Source of the DNA: Rhizobium leguminosarum
GTDB taxonomy: Bacteria; Pseudomonadota; Alphaproteobacteria; Rhizobiales; Rhizobiaceae
Direction: 5' to 3'
Length of the DNA stretch: 64,000 bases
Assembly (NCBI RefSeq): GCF_002953715.1
Contig: NZ_CP025012.1
Coordinates: 1,736,001 to 1,800,000, forward strand
Part shown: piece by piece, positions 1 to 8,425 of the stretch
How positions within the stretch are numbered: the first letter of the stretch is position 1
Layout of the letters: the number at the start of each line of letters is the position of its first letter
Made by a program: the position numbers and the translations under genes
The notes under the pieces: model-generated
What the model was told of the DNA's origin: nothing
Seen by the model: only the letters and a program-made list of their open reading frames with translations
Database searches by the model: none

Positions 1-45
1 CTTCAGTTCAGAGGCCCTCAGTTCAGTGCCCCTCAGTTCAGTGGA
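1..45. repeat. Three tandem copies of an imperfect 15-bp unit
   Basis: Three consecutive 15-bp units share the core CTCAGTTCAG (1-15, 16-30, 31-45). The last unit contains the stop codon of the deaminase gene on the minus strand, so the repeat lies in its 3' end and beyond. It is probably replication slippage. No function is evident, and the array may continue to the left of the window. Confidence 0.7.
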
Positions 46-620
46 ATATTGTTGGCGCTCTTCGACGACTGGTAGCTGGTCGACAGCGCGTCGTAGCGCG
101 CCTTGATGCGGGCGGTCTGCGCCTTCAGCGTGTTTTTCAGCATGGCCTCCTCGGTCTCGACGAGATCGGCGATGGCAAAGCTGTTCCAGAAGGCGTTTTG
201 CCTGCGGTAGCCGCCGGGTTCAAGCCCGAAGACTTCCTTCAGGATCTTCAGGTCGTGCGGAATGGCGAAGGCGTCGCGGGAATCCTCATGGCTGAAGAAA
301 TAGTAGAAATTATCGAAGCCCGCCCAGGTGATCGCCGACATACACATGGTGCAGGGTTCGTGCGTCGACAGGAAGATCAGATCCTTGGTCGGCGGCTTGT
401 CGCCAAGCTCATAGAAACGCTTCAGCGTATGCACCTCGCCATGCCAGAGCGGATTCTCCAGCTCGTTATTGGTCTCGGCGACGACAAGCGAAAGATCGGA
501 TTTCCTTAAGATCGCCGCACCGAACACCTTATTCCCCAGCGAAACGCCACGCTCCGTCAGCGGCAGGATATCGTCTTCCATGACCTGAAGCAGGCGGGAG
601 GCAATGGTCTTATCAGGCAT
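33..620 (-). CDS. Nucleoside/cytidine deaminase-family zinc hydrolase
   Basis: This is a 195-residue cytoplasmic protein of the cytidine/deoxycytidylate deaminase fold, which hydrolytically deaminates nucleobases or nucleosides. The zinc motif is visible: H60-x-E62 (in WHGEVH), with E62 as the proton shuttle, and P89-C90-x-x-C93 (in EPCTMC). The start is an ATG at 620 preceded by GGAGGG six bases upstream. The C-terminal 60 residues are longer than in the minimal domain and rich in Lys and Ser, so this is not a plain CDA or TadA protein. The substrate cannot be read from sequence; guanine/adenine deaminase-like or pyrimidine activity are both possible. It appears monocistronic, with 268 bp separating it from the divergent cysG operon. 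Confidence 0.8.
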   Translation of the reverse strand: MPDKTIASRLLQVMEDDILPLTERGVSLGNKVFGAAILRKSDLSLVVAETNNELENPLWHGEVHTLKRFYELGDKPPTKDLIFLSTHEPCTMCMSAITWAGFDNFYYFFSHEDSRDAFAIPHDLKILKEVFGLEPGGYRRQNAFWNSFAIADLVETEEAMLKNTLKAQTARIKARYDALSTSYQSSKSANNIPLN

Positions 621-888
621 GAGGGCCCTCCAGTTTTCCTCAGTCTATCGCCTTGGCGGCGCGAGTGAAATGCGTGAAGCAGCGGTGGACGTCTTTTGTC
701 ACAGGCTTTATACTGCGCTGCAGCAAGCGGGCTGGGAATATGCGGCTTTTTGGCAGCACGGGTGACTTTTCTCAAATCACTGACGGCGCGAGCAAAAGAA
801 TACCTGCTTGCTTGGCCTTTCGAATTTCTGTTCCTTCAATCCCTTGTCGATCAAGGGCATATTCCGGCAACTTCGAAGTGGATTGATG

Positions 889-2325
889 ATGCCTCCCAAG
901 ACTGAACAGCTTTCGGTATTTCCCGCCTTCTTTCGCGTGGAAGGCCAGAAGACGGCTGTCTTCGGCAATGGCGACGAAGCTTTCGCCAAGGTGCGGCTGC
1001 TGCTGAACACAAAGGCGCGGATCATTGCCTATGCCGACCGGCCGGAGGCCGATTACCACGCCTTCCTGATCGCCAACCGTATCGAGACCGTGCGCGCTGC
1101 CTTCTCCGCCGAACAGGTCGAGGGTTCAGCGCTCGTCTTCGCCGCAACCGGCAATGAAGCCGACGACCGCAGCATCGTCGATGCCGCCCGCGCTGCCAGA
1201 ATTCCGGCCAATGCCGTCGATCAGCCCGATTACTGCGATTTCTTCACGCCGGCGCTGGTCAACCGCGCGCCCGTCGCCGTTGCGATCGGCACCGAAGGGG
1301 CAGGGCCGGTTCTGGCGCAGATGATCCGCGCGCAGATCGACCAGCTTCTTTCGCCCTCGCTCGGCCGCCTTGCCGGGCTGGCGACGAGCTACCGCAAGGC
1401 CGTCGAACAACTGATTCCCAGAGGCGTCTCCCGCCGGGTCTTCTGGCGCCGTTTCTTCTCCGGTGCCGTTGCCGATGCGGTCGCCAACGGCAACCTGCCG
1501 CAGGCCCGCCATGCCGCCGATCGGCTGCTGCACGCGATGGACAAGGTCGCCGGCCACGTCTGGCTGGTCGGCGCCGGTCCGGGTGCCGAGGATCTTCTGA
1601 CGCTGCGCGCCCAGCGCGTGATGATGGAAGCCGATGTCATCGTCTATGACGCGCTGGTGCCGCAGACGATCGTCGATATGGGCCGCCGCGATGCCGAGCG
1701 GCTTTCCGTCGGCAAGCGCAAGGGCTGCCACTCGAAGTCCCAGGAAGAGATCAACGACCTGCTGGTCGATCTCGGCCGTCAGGGCAAGCGCGTCGTCCGT
1801 CTGAAATCCGGCGATCCCCTGGTCTACGGCCGGGCAGGGGAAGAGATGGCGGCACTGCGCGCTGCCGGCATCACCTATGAGGTCGTGCCAGGCATCACCT
1901 CGGCTTTCGCCGCCGCTGCCGATTTCGAGCTGCCGCTGACGCTGCGCGGCGTCGCCTCCTCGCTGGTCTTCACGACCGGCCATGATCTCACCGGCGACGT
2001 GCTGCCCGATTGGGCAAGCCTTGCCGTTTCCGGCGCGACGATCGCCGTCTATATGGGCCGCACGGTTGCTGCCTCCGTCGCCGAGCGGCTGATGCAGGCG
2101 GGCATTCCCGCCGAAACCACCGTTGCCGTCATCGAAAATGCCAGCCGCGCCGATCGTCGCCTGCTGCATGGCACGCTCGCCGATCTGCCCGATCTGCAGC
2201 ACCGCGACGAATTAACAGGGCCTGTCATGGTCATCATCGGCGATGCGGTCGCCGGCGCCAATTTCGAACTGTCCGAGCCCCTGGTGCGCGCAAACGCCCG
2301 GCTCGAGGAACTTGCAAGGAGCTGA
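889..2325 (+). CDS. cysG: Siroheme synthase CysG (precorrin-2 dehydrogenase/ferrochelatase plus uroporphyrinogen-III methyltransferase)
   Basis: This 478-residue protein makes siroheme, the cofactor of the sulfite reductase encoded two genes downstream. The N-terminal half (about residues 1-200) is a CysG/Met8-type NAD-binding domain with an FGNGDEA loop in place of the common GGG motif. The C-terminal half (about 215-460) is a tetrapyrrole methylase with VGAGPGAEDLLTLRA, an LKSGDPLVYGR loop and VVPGITSA, all SUMT hallmarks. An in-frame ATG lies upstream at 808, but ATG 889 (or the adjacent 886) begins the family's usual N-terminus. First gene of the operon cysG-DUF2849-cysI-DUF934: spacing to the next gene is 2 bp, so translation is probably coupled. 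Confidence 0.95.
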   Translation: MPPKTEQLSVFPAFFRVEGQKTAVFGNGDEAFAKVRLLLNTKARIIAYADRPEADYHAFLIANRIETVRAAFSAEQVEGSALVFAATGNEADDRSIVDAARAARIPANAVDQPDYCDFFTPALVNRAPVAVAIGTEGAGPVLAQMIRAQIDQLLSPSLGRLAGLATSYRKAVEQLIPRGVSRRVFWRRFFSGAVADAVANGNLPQARHAADRLLHAMDKVAGHVWLVGAGPGAEDLLTLRAQRVMMEADVIVYDALVPQTIVDMGRRDAERLSVGKRKGCHSKSQEEINDLLVDLGRQGKRVVRLKSGDPLVYGRAGEEMAALRAAGITYEVVPGITSAFAAAADFELPLTLRGVASSLVFTTGHDLTGDVLPDWASLAVSGATIAVYMGRTVAASVAERLMQAGIPAETTVAVIENASRADRRLLHGTLADLPDLQHRDELTGPVMVIIGDAVAGANFELSEPLVRANARLEELARS

Positions 2326-2327
2326 AT

Positions 2328-2642
2328 ATGGGTGACAAGGTTCTGACCGCCAACCGGCTGACGGACGGCATTGCCGTCTGGCTGGATGCGAATGGGAAGT
2401 GGTCCACCTCACTGCAGGAGGCGCTTGTTGCCCGTCATGCCGAGGCCGTTGCGGCGCTGGAGGCGATCGGCAAGAAATCCTATGCCGACAACGAGGTGGT
2501 TGACGTCGCCGTCGTCGACGTTCAGGAAACCAACGGCATTCTCTGGCCGCTTCGCCTTCGCGAGCGCATCCGTGCGCAAGGGCCGACCATGGAATATGCC
2601 CCGGGCTACGCTCCTGCCGATCCCGAATTCATTGCAGTCTGA
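2328..2642 (+). CDS. DUF2849 protein of the sulfite reductase operon
   Basis: A 104-residue soluble protein matching the DUF2849 family, which occurs almost only beside cysG/cysI in alpha-proteobacteria. Its biochemical role is unknown; the conserved context suggests help with siroheme delivery or with the reductase. The start at 2328 is set by AAGGAG ending about 8 bases upstream, just inside the cysG 3' end. No transmembrane segments, and no cysteine pairs that would suggest an Fe-S cluster. It is followed after 8 bp by cysI. A longer ORF extends upstream in this frame through cysG but is a shadow. Confidence 0.85.
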   Translation: MGDKVLTANRLTDGIAVWLDANGKWSTSLQEALVARHAEAVAALEAIGKKSYADNEVVDVAVVDVQETNGILWPLRLRERIRAQGPTMEYAPGYAPADPEFIAV

Positions 2643-2650
2643 GGAAGACG

Positions 2651-4321
2651 ATGTACCGTTACGACGAATTTGACCATGCCTTTGTTACCGAGCGCGTCGA
2701 GCAGTTTCGCGATCAGGTCGAGCGCCGCCTTTCCGGCGAGCTCGCCGAGGATGCGTTCAAGCCGCTGCGCCTGATGAACGGCGTCTACCTGCAGCTTCAC
2801 GCCTACATGCTGCGCATTGCCATTCCCTATGGCACGCTGAGCGCGCGCCAGCTGCGCATGCTCGCCCATATCGCCCGCACCTATGACCGCGGCTATGGCC
2901 ACTTCACCACGCGCCAGAACCTGCAGTTCAACTGGCCGAAACTGTCCGATATTCCAGATGCGCTCGCCGATCTTGCCAGCGTCGAGATGCATGCGCTGCA
3001 GACCTCGGGCAACTGCATCAGAAACGTCACGGCCGATCACTTCGCCGGTGCTGCCGCCGATGAGATCGCCGATCCGCGTCCTTACGCCGAAATCCTGCGC
3101 CAGTGGTCGTCGGTCCACCCGGAATTCTCCTTCCTGCCGCGCAAGTTCAAGATCGCCGTCACCGGCGCCGAGCGTGACCGCGCTGCGATCCAGGTCCATG
3201 ATATCGGCCTGCACGTGAAGACGAACGACAAGGGCGAGATCGGCTTTGCCGTCTATGTCGGCGGCGGCCAGGGCCGTACGCCGATGATCGCCAAGCTGAT
3301 CCGCGACTTCCTGCCCGAGGAAGACCTGCTCTCCTACACCACGGCCATCGTGCGCGTGTACAATCTGCACGGCCGCCGCGACAACAAATACAAGGCCCGC
3401 ATCAAGATCCTCGTGCACGAAACCGGCACCGAGGAGCTGACGCGCCAGGTGGAAGCCGAATTCGCCGCGCTGAAGGATACCGAGCTCAAGCTGCCGGAAA
3501 AGGACGTGCAGTCGATCGCTGCCTATTTCGCGCCGCCGGCACTGCCCGAACGCGCCGAAGGCTGGGAAAACCTTGCCCGCTGGAAGAAGGCCGATTCCGG
3601 TTTCTCCCGCTGGGTCCAGCAGAACGTGCAGCCGCACAAGAACCCCGATTACGGCATGGTGACGATCTCGCTGAAGCCGATCGGCGGCATTCCGGGCGAT
3701 GCCTCGGATGCGCAGATGGATGCGATCGCCGATCTTGCCGAGGAATATGCCTTCGACGAAATCCGCGTCAGCCATGAGCAGAACCTGATCCTGCCGCATG
3801 TGGCGCTTGCCGATCTCGAAGCCGTCTATCGCGGCCTCGTCGCCATCAATCTCGCCGAAGCCAATGCCGGCCTGATCACCGATATCATTGCCTGTCCCGG
3901 GCTGGACTACTGCGCGCTCGCCAATGCGCGCTCCATTCCGCTGGCGCAGGAAATCTCCCGCCGCTTCGGCAATGCCGAACGCCAGGCCGAGATCGGCGAG
4001 CTGAAGATCAAGATCTCCGGCTGCATCAATGCCTGCGGCCATCACCATGTCGGCCATATCGGCCTGCTCGGTGTCGAGAAGAAGGGCGCCGAACTCTACC
4101 AGATCACGCTCGGCGGCTCCGGCGACGAACATACCTCGATCGGCGAGATCATCGGCCGCGGCTTCGAGCCGGACCGGGTGACCGACGCGATCGAGACGAT
4201 CGTCGACACCTATCTCGGCCTGCGCCTCGACCAATCCGAGAACTTCCTCGCCGCCTATCGCCGCGTCGGACCGCAGCCGTTCAAGACTGCACTCTACGGC
4301 TCGGCCGCCGAAGCGGCATAA
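2651..4321 (+). CDS. cysI: Assimilatory sulfite reductase hemoprotein (nitrite/sulfite reductase family)
   Basis: This 556-residue siroheme/[4Fe-4S] enzyme reduces sulfite to sulfide with six electrons. The duplicated ferredoxin-like half domains and siroheme-binding repeats are present (for example TRQNLQF near residue 90). The cluster ligands are clear: C415 and C421 (C-x5-C in CPGLDYC) and C458 and C462 (C-x3-C in SGCINACG). Position in an operon with cysG and DUF934 argues for sulfite rather than nitrite as substrate. In rhizobia this type works without a CysJ flavoprotein next door, and none is seen here. Start ATG 2651 follows AGGAAG. The gene is full length and intact. Confidence 0.93.
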   Translation: MYRYDEFDHAFVTERVEQFRDQVERRLSGELAEDAFKPLRLMNGVYLQLHAYMLRIAIPYGTLSARQLRMLAHIARTYDRGYGHFTTRQNLQFNWPKLSDIPDALADLASVEMHALQTSGNCIRNVTADHFAGAAADEIADPRPYAEILRQWSSVHPEFSFLPRKFKIAVTGAERDRAAIQVHDIGLHVKTNDKGEIGFAVYVGGGQGRTPMIAKLIRDFLPEEDLLSYTTAIVRVYNLHGRRDNKYKARIKILVHETGTEELTRQVEAEFAALKDTELKLPEKDVQSIAAYFAPPALPERAEGWENLARWKKADSGFSRWVQQNVQPHKNPDYGMVTISLKPIGGIPGDASDAQMDAIADLAEEYAFDEIRVSHEQNLILPHVALADLEAVYRGLVAINLAEANAGLITDIIACPGLDYCALANARSIPLAQEISRRFGNAERQAEIGELKIKISGCINACGHHHVGHIGLLGVEKKGAELYQITLGGSGDEHTSIGEIIGRGFEPDRVTDAIETIVDTYLGLRLDQSENFLAAYRRVGPQPFKTALYGSAAEAA

Positions 4322-4328
4322 GGAGGGG

Positions 4329-4844
4329 ATGATGACGAAGATCTGGAGAGAAACCGGTTTTGTCGAAAACGATCCCTGGGTGATCGAGACCGACGAGGTG
4401 AAGGCGACCGAGGAGCAGAAGCCGCTGCTCGGTCTCGACGAATTGATCGCCAGGGCCGACGAAAGCAACGATGTCGGCCTCGGCGTGCTGATCAAGCCGG
4501 CCGACGATGTGCGCCGGCTGGAGCCCTATCTCGATCGCCTCGAAATCGTCGCCGTCGCCTTTCCGGCTTTCAACGATGGCCGCGCCTTCAGCCATGCCTC
4601 GCTGCTGCGCCAGCGCCTCGGCTACACCAACGAGCTGCGTGCCGTCGGCGACGTGCTGATCGATCAGGTGCCGCTGATGCTGCGCGTCGGCATCGACAGC
4701 TTTTCCGTCACCAACGCCACGGCGCTGAAGCGGCTTTCCGAAAACCGTCTTCCCGCCATTCCCCATCATTATCAGCCGGCGGTGCGTGACGCCGAAGCCG
4801 GCAAGGGCTATAGTTGGCGCCGTCAGGCGAAGCCGGCCGCATAA
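4329..4844 (+). CDS. DUF934 protein of the sulfite reductase operon
   Basis: A 171-residue soluble protein of the DUF934 family, found next to cysI and sometimes cysH in many proteobacteria and often labelled oxidoreductase-associated. The central part carries the family pattern LEPYLDRLEIVAVAFPAF followed by GRAFSHASLLRQRLGYTNELRAVGDVLIDQ. Two adjacent ATGs (4329 and 4332) follow AAGGAGG; the first is taken. Its molecular function is not established, and an accessory role in sulfite reduction is inferred from context. It is the last gene of the operon before the UbiH-like gene, which starts 38 bp further on. Confidence 0.85.
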   Translation: MMTKIWRETGFVENDPWVIETDEVKATEEQKPLLGLDELIARADESNDVGLGVLIKPADDVRRLEPYLDRLEIVAVAFPAFNDGRAFSHASLLRQRLGYTNELRAVGDVLIDQVPLMLRVGIDSFSVTNATALKRLSENRLPAIPHHYQPAVRDAEAGKGYSWRRQAKPAA

Positions 4845-4882
4845 GCGGCCGGTCCGCCGTTTTACGATGGCGGAAGAGTAGT

Positions 4883-6094
4883 ATGAAGAGATTCGAAGTG
4901 GCGGTGATCGGTGGCGGTCTCGCCGGCATGATCGCCGCAATCGCGCTGGCGCGCGGCGGTCGCAACGTGGCGCTGGTGGCACCCCTCGCTCCGAAAGAGG
5001 ATCGGCGCACCACCGCGCTGATGGATCAATCGATCCGCTTCCTCGACCGCCTGGCGCTCTGGGAAAAGCTCCGCCCCGCAGCCGCTCCTCTCACCAGCAT
5101 GCGTATCGTCGACGGCACCGATCGGCTGCTGCGCGCGCCAACGACCACCTTCCGCGCGGCCGAGGTCGGCCTCGATGCCTTCGGCTACAATTTCCCCAAC
5201 AAGGCGCTGACCGGCATTCTCGAAGAGGTTGCAGCCGGCGAGGGCAATATCACCCGTTTCACCGATATGGCCGAATCGATCGAAATATCAGCCGAGGCTG
5301 TCTCGATCCGGCTTACCGGCGGCGAGACGCTGTCGGCCGATTTTGCGGTCGGCGCCGATGGCCGCAGCTCGAAGCTGCGCGAGACCTCCGGCATTACCGT
5401 GCGCAACTGGTCCTATCCGCAATCGGCCATGGTGCTGAATTTCGCCCATTCGCTGCCGCACCAGAACATCTCGACCGAATTCCACACCAAACACGGCCCC
5501 TTCACCCAGGTGCCGCTGCCGGGAAGCCGCTCCAGCCTCGTCTGGGTGCAGGATCCCGCTGAGGCGGCGAGCCGCTCGGAATTGCTGCTTGCCGAGCTCG
5601 GCGCTCTTGTCGAGGCGCGCATGCAGTCCATGCTCGGCAAGGTTGATGTTGAGGAGGGCGTCCAGGTCTGGCCGCTCTCCGGTATGATGGCGCATCGTTT
5701 CGGCAAGGGGCGAATCGCGCTGATCGGCGAGGCCGCCCATGTCTTCCCGCCGATCGGGGCGCAGGGGCTGAACCTCAGCCTGCGCGATATCATGGCGCTT
5801 GCCGATATCCTCTGCGACCGGGCGGAATTGCCGGTGCCGGCCGACGCCGGCGAAAGCTTCGACCGCAGGCGCCGCGCCGACATCATGACGCGCACGGCAA
5901 GCGTCGATATTCTCAATCGGTCGCTGCTCTCGGATTTCCTGCCCGTCCAGATGCTGCGGGCTGCCGGCCTGCATATCCTCTCGGCCATACCGCCGCTGCG
6001 CAACATCGTCATGCGCGAGGGCATCGAACCAGGCCGCGGCTTCCGCGATATTCCGGATGCGCTACGGGAAAAGCTGAAGCGGAAGAAGGCCTGA
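4883..6094 (+). CDS. UbiH/COQ6-family FAD-dependent hydroxylase
   Basis: A 403-residue flavoprotein monooxygenase of the UbiH/UbiF/VisC/COQ6 family, whose members hydroxylate ubiquinone precursors. The Rossmann motif IGGGLAGMIAAIALARGG lies at residues 8-25, and the second FAD motif LIGEAAHVFPPIGAQGLNL is near residues 280-298. ATG 4883 was chosen over an in-frame start at 4814 because the FAD motif then falls at the normal distance from the N-terminus. It lies 38 bp after DUF934 and may be read with the cys operon or separately. Its 3' end overlaps the convergent AEC transporter by 33 bp. Ubiquinone biosynthesis is the likely pathway; which ring position it hydroxylates cannot be told. Confidence 0.85.
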   Translation: MKRFEVAVIGGGLAGMIAAIALARGGRNVALVAPLAPKEDRRTTALMDQSIRFLDRLALWEKLRPAAAPLTSMRIVDGTDRLLRAPTTTFRAAEVGLDAFGYNFPNKALTGILEEVAAGEGNITRFTDMAESIEISAEAVSIRLTGGETLSADFAVGADGRSSKLRETSGITVRNWSYPQSAMVLNFAHSLPHQNISTEFHTKHGPFTQVPLPGSRSSLVWVQDPAEAASRSELLLAELGALVEARMQSMLGKVDVEEGVQVWPLSGMMAHRFGKGRIALIGEAAHVFPPIGAQGLNLSLRDIMALADILCDRAELPVPADAGESFDRRRRADIMTRTASVDILNRSLLSDFLPVQMLRAAGLHILSAIPPLRNIVMREGIEPGRGFRDIPDALREKLKRKKA

Positions 6095-7024
6095 TCGGAT
6101 CACGATCAGCCAGAGCGAAACCGTCACCACTGAAAGCACCGTCGTGATCAGGATCGTCGCCGAGGCGCGTTCCTGCCAGACGCCATATTGCTGGCCGATG
6201 ACGAAGACGTTCGTCGCAGTCGGCAGGCAGGCAAGCAGCACGGCCGCTTGGATCCACACTGGCTCGAAACCACCAACCGCTGTCAGCGCAATGAAAACCG
6301 CGATCGGATGCAGGATCAGCTTCGCCGGCACGATATAGGAGATCTCAGCCGGGATCCGCTTCAGCGGCCGCAGCGCCAGCGTCACCCCCATGGCAAAGAG
6401 CGCGCAGGGCGCCGCCGCCTGGGCGAGGTAATCGACCAGGCGCTGAAACGCCGGCGGCTGGTCGATGTGCAAGGCGGCAACAGCAAAGCCCAGCGCCGTC
6501 GACAGGATGAAGGGATGCAGCGCGACCTTCCGCACGATATCGGCGACAAGCTGGCTTGTTGAACGCTTGTCGTCGCCGGCCGCCGCCATCAGCGCTGGCG
6601 CCACGATGAAATGCAGCGCGTTTTCGAAGCAGATGATCAGCGCCACCGGCACGGCCGCGCCTTCGCCGAGCGCCAAGAGTGCCAGGCCCGGCCCCATATA
6701 GCCGATATTGCCATAGGCGCCGGCAAAGGACTGGATGGTGCAGTTGGCGAGCGAATTGCCGCGCACGACGCGGCCGATGACGAAAAGCAGGATGAAGACC
6801 GCATAGGTCGCCGCGATATCGGTGACGATGAAATCGACGCGCGTCAGCTCTTCGATCGGCGTGCGCGAGACGAGCTTGAAGAACAGAGCGGGCAGGGCGG
6901 CATAGATGATGAAGGTATTCAGCCAGCCGAGCGCTTCGGCCGGCTGCTTGGTCGCCTTGGCGGCGATGTAACCGATCAGGATCAGGCCGAAGAACGGCAA
7001 AAGCAGGCTGACAATATCGGCCAA
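6062..7024 (-). CDS. AEC-family (auxin efflux carrier-type) membrane transporter
   Basis: A 320-residue inner-membrane protein with about ten hydrophobic segments in the two five-helix halves typical of the AEC/BASS-like fold. The start appears to be TTG at 7024, supported by GGAAG six bases upstream and by the hydrophobic N-terminus that opens the family's first helix. Bacterial AEC proteins export or import organic acids such as malate or malonate; the substrate here is unknown. It is convergent with the UbiH-like gene and overlaps its end by 33 bp. The upstream region holds two copies of a rhizobial palindromic repeat. Confidence 0.85.
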   Translation of the reverse strand: MADIVSLLLPFFGLILIGYIAAKATKQPAEALGWLNTFIIYAALPALFFKLVSRTPIEELTRVDFIVTDIAATYAVFILLFVIGRVVRGNSLANCTIQSFAGAYGNIGYMGPGLALLALGEGAAVPVALIICFENALHFIVAPALMAAAGDDKRSTSQLVADIVRKVALHPFILSTALGFAVAALHIDQPPAFQRLVDYLAQAAAPCALFAMGVTLALRPLKRIPAEISYIVPAKLILHPIAVFIALTAVGGFEPVWIQAAVLLACLPTATNVFVIGQQYGVWQERASATILITTVLSVVTVSLWLIVIRSGLLPLQLFP

Positions 7025-7073
7025 GAGGTCTTCCAGGGCGCGGGAGTGATCGGCGGGTCTGGATCTGACTTAA

Positions 7074-7173
7074 GCAATTCCAGCAAAAGTGTGTAGCGGT
7101 TTTGCGTCCGGAATTGCGCAGTAACAAGAGCAGTTCCTGCGAAACTGTGTAGCGGTTTAGCGTTCGGAAGTGC
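7074..7173. repeat. Two copies of a 44-bp rhizobial intergenic palindromic element
   Basis: Copy A (7074-7117) has terminal inverted arms GCAATTCC and GGAATTGC; copy B (7130-7173) has GCAGTTCC and GGAAGTGC. Both share the core GTGTAGCGGTTT-GCGT-CGGAA with few differences and are spaced 56 bp apart. Each can form a hairpin. This type of short interspersed palindrome is common between genes in Rhizobium. It lies between the MBL hydrolase stop and the AEC start. Confidence 0.7.
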
Positions 7174-7249
7174 TCAAAAAACAAACCAGTAGAGCGTGGA
7201 CTCATTCACGCGATGAGTACACGCTCTAAGATCCCAACCCAACAAGCGA

Positions 7250-8185
7250 TCAGTAGTCCCAGAAGGCCGCTACCCAGCGAAAGGCGTCGCCGTCGGCCGC
7301 CACCCGGCCGACAGACGGGAACGGCAGGTGAGTGGCCACCAGCTGCTCGCCGGTATCCGCCAGTTCCCGCAGAAGACGGAGGCGAACGCGGACTGCCTCC
7401 TCGGGGTCGTGTTCGAAGCCATTGTACCAGTCGGGGTGTTCGAACCCGACCGCAAACACGGCGTCGCCGGCAAACATCAGCCTGTCGCCGCCGGACGCCA
7501 GGCGGATCACGCTGTGCCCGGGGGTGTGCCCGCCGGTGCGATGGACGACCACGCCCGGCGCCACCTCGTACTCGTCATCGAACAGCCTGAAATGGCTGTG
7601 ATACTCTTTGGCGAACCGCTTGGCGGTCGCCCGAAGCGCGTCCGGGAACCCCGGCGGCATGGAGACCCGGGAAAAATCGGGCGCCTCCCAGAACTTGACC
7701 TCGGCGGCCGCCACGTGGATCCGCAGGTCCGGACGCAGCTGGTCCTTCACCCCGTCGACGAGCAGCCCGCCAATGTGGTCCATGTGCATGTGGGTCAGGA
7801 CCACGTCGGTCACCGACGCAAGATCGATGCCGGCGGCCTCCAGTCGCTTGATCAGCTGCCCGGCCCGCGGCAGGTGCAAGTCGGGGTCGAGCCCCAGCCC
7901 GGCGTCGAGGAGTATGGTCTGGTCGCCGCTGCGCACCACGACCACGTTCAGTGCCCAGTCGAAGGCGTCCTGCGGCAGGAACATGTCTTTCAGCCAGGCC
8001 GCTCGGACTGATGGATCGATGTTGTGTCCCAGCATCGCGGTTGGGAGCGGTAGCACGCCATCGCTGACCACCAGCACCTCAATCTCGCCGACCTGCACCG
8101 CGTAGCGCGACGGAACCAATTCGTCGAGCCGAGGTCTGCCGGTGTGTGCAGTGTTGTCCAGGCTCATCTTTGTCTCAAGGTTCAT
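7250..8185 (-). CDS. Metallo-beta-lactamase-fold hydrolase (lactonase-like)
   Basis: A 311-residue MBL-fold enzyme. The dinuclear zinc site is complete: H132-x-H134-x-D136-H137 (in THMHMDHIGG), a later His in GGHTPGHS, Asp in MFAGDAVF, and a terminal His in ATHLPF. The overall layout resembles the N-acyl-homoserine lactonase/MBL hydrolase group, but lactonase activity is not proven by these motifs. ATG 8185 is set by AAGGAG eight bases upstream. It stands alone, with 240 bp of non-coding DNA before ccdA. Quorum quenching or xenobiotic ester/lactone hydrolysis are both possible. Confidence 0.85.
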   Translation of the reverse strand: MNLETKMSLDNTAHTGRPRLDELVPSRYAVQVGEIEVLVVSDGVLPLPTAMLGHNIDPSVRAAWLKDMFLPQDAFDWALNVVVVRSGDQTILLDAGLGLDPDLHLPRAGQLIKRLEAAGIDLASVTDVVLTHMHMDHIGGLLVDGVKDQLRPDLRIHVAAAEVKFWEAPDFSRVSMPPGFPDALRATAKRFAKEYHSHFRLFDDEYEVAPGVVVHRTGGHTPGHSVIRLASGGDRLMFAGDAVFAVGFEHPDWYNGFEHDPEEAVRVRLRLLRELADTGEQLVATHLPFPSVGRVAADGDAFRWVAAFWDY

Positions 8186-8425
8186 GTTCGTCTCCTTCTG
8201 ACCGCCGCCTTAAACACGGCATCGACGACGCTACATGGAGGCGTGTTTGCGATCGATTGGGTCGAGGGATAAGGGCGGGTGGGGCCGAGGGACAGGGCAA
8301 GCCATACCACGGCATAGGTGCGGGCCTCGCTTTTACTGCCGGCGGCGTGCTGATGAGGGCGGAGTCGATCAGATCAGCGAACGCGGCAAGCCTGCTGCAT
8401 AGTCTGGAAATCGGCAACCCGTGGC

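Noticed and set aside
621..888. Possible riboswitch or leader before cysG
   Set aside because: No conserved core of any riboswitch class or extended hairpin set was recognised, and the short ORFs here have no support.
1126..2202. A 358-codon frame antisense to cysG
   Set aside because: Shadow of a GC-rich gene; composition and lack of motifs argue against coding.
2606..4495. A 629-codon open frame antisense to cysI
   Set aside because: It mirrors the high-GC third positions of cysI, has no ribosome site, and shows no known domain; cysI itself is unambiguous.
8186..8425. Possible small gene between the MBL hydrolase and ccdA
   Set aside because: ORFs in both strands lack ribosome sites and resemble no protein; the region reads as spacer.
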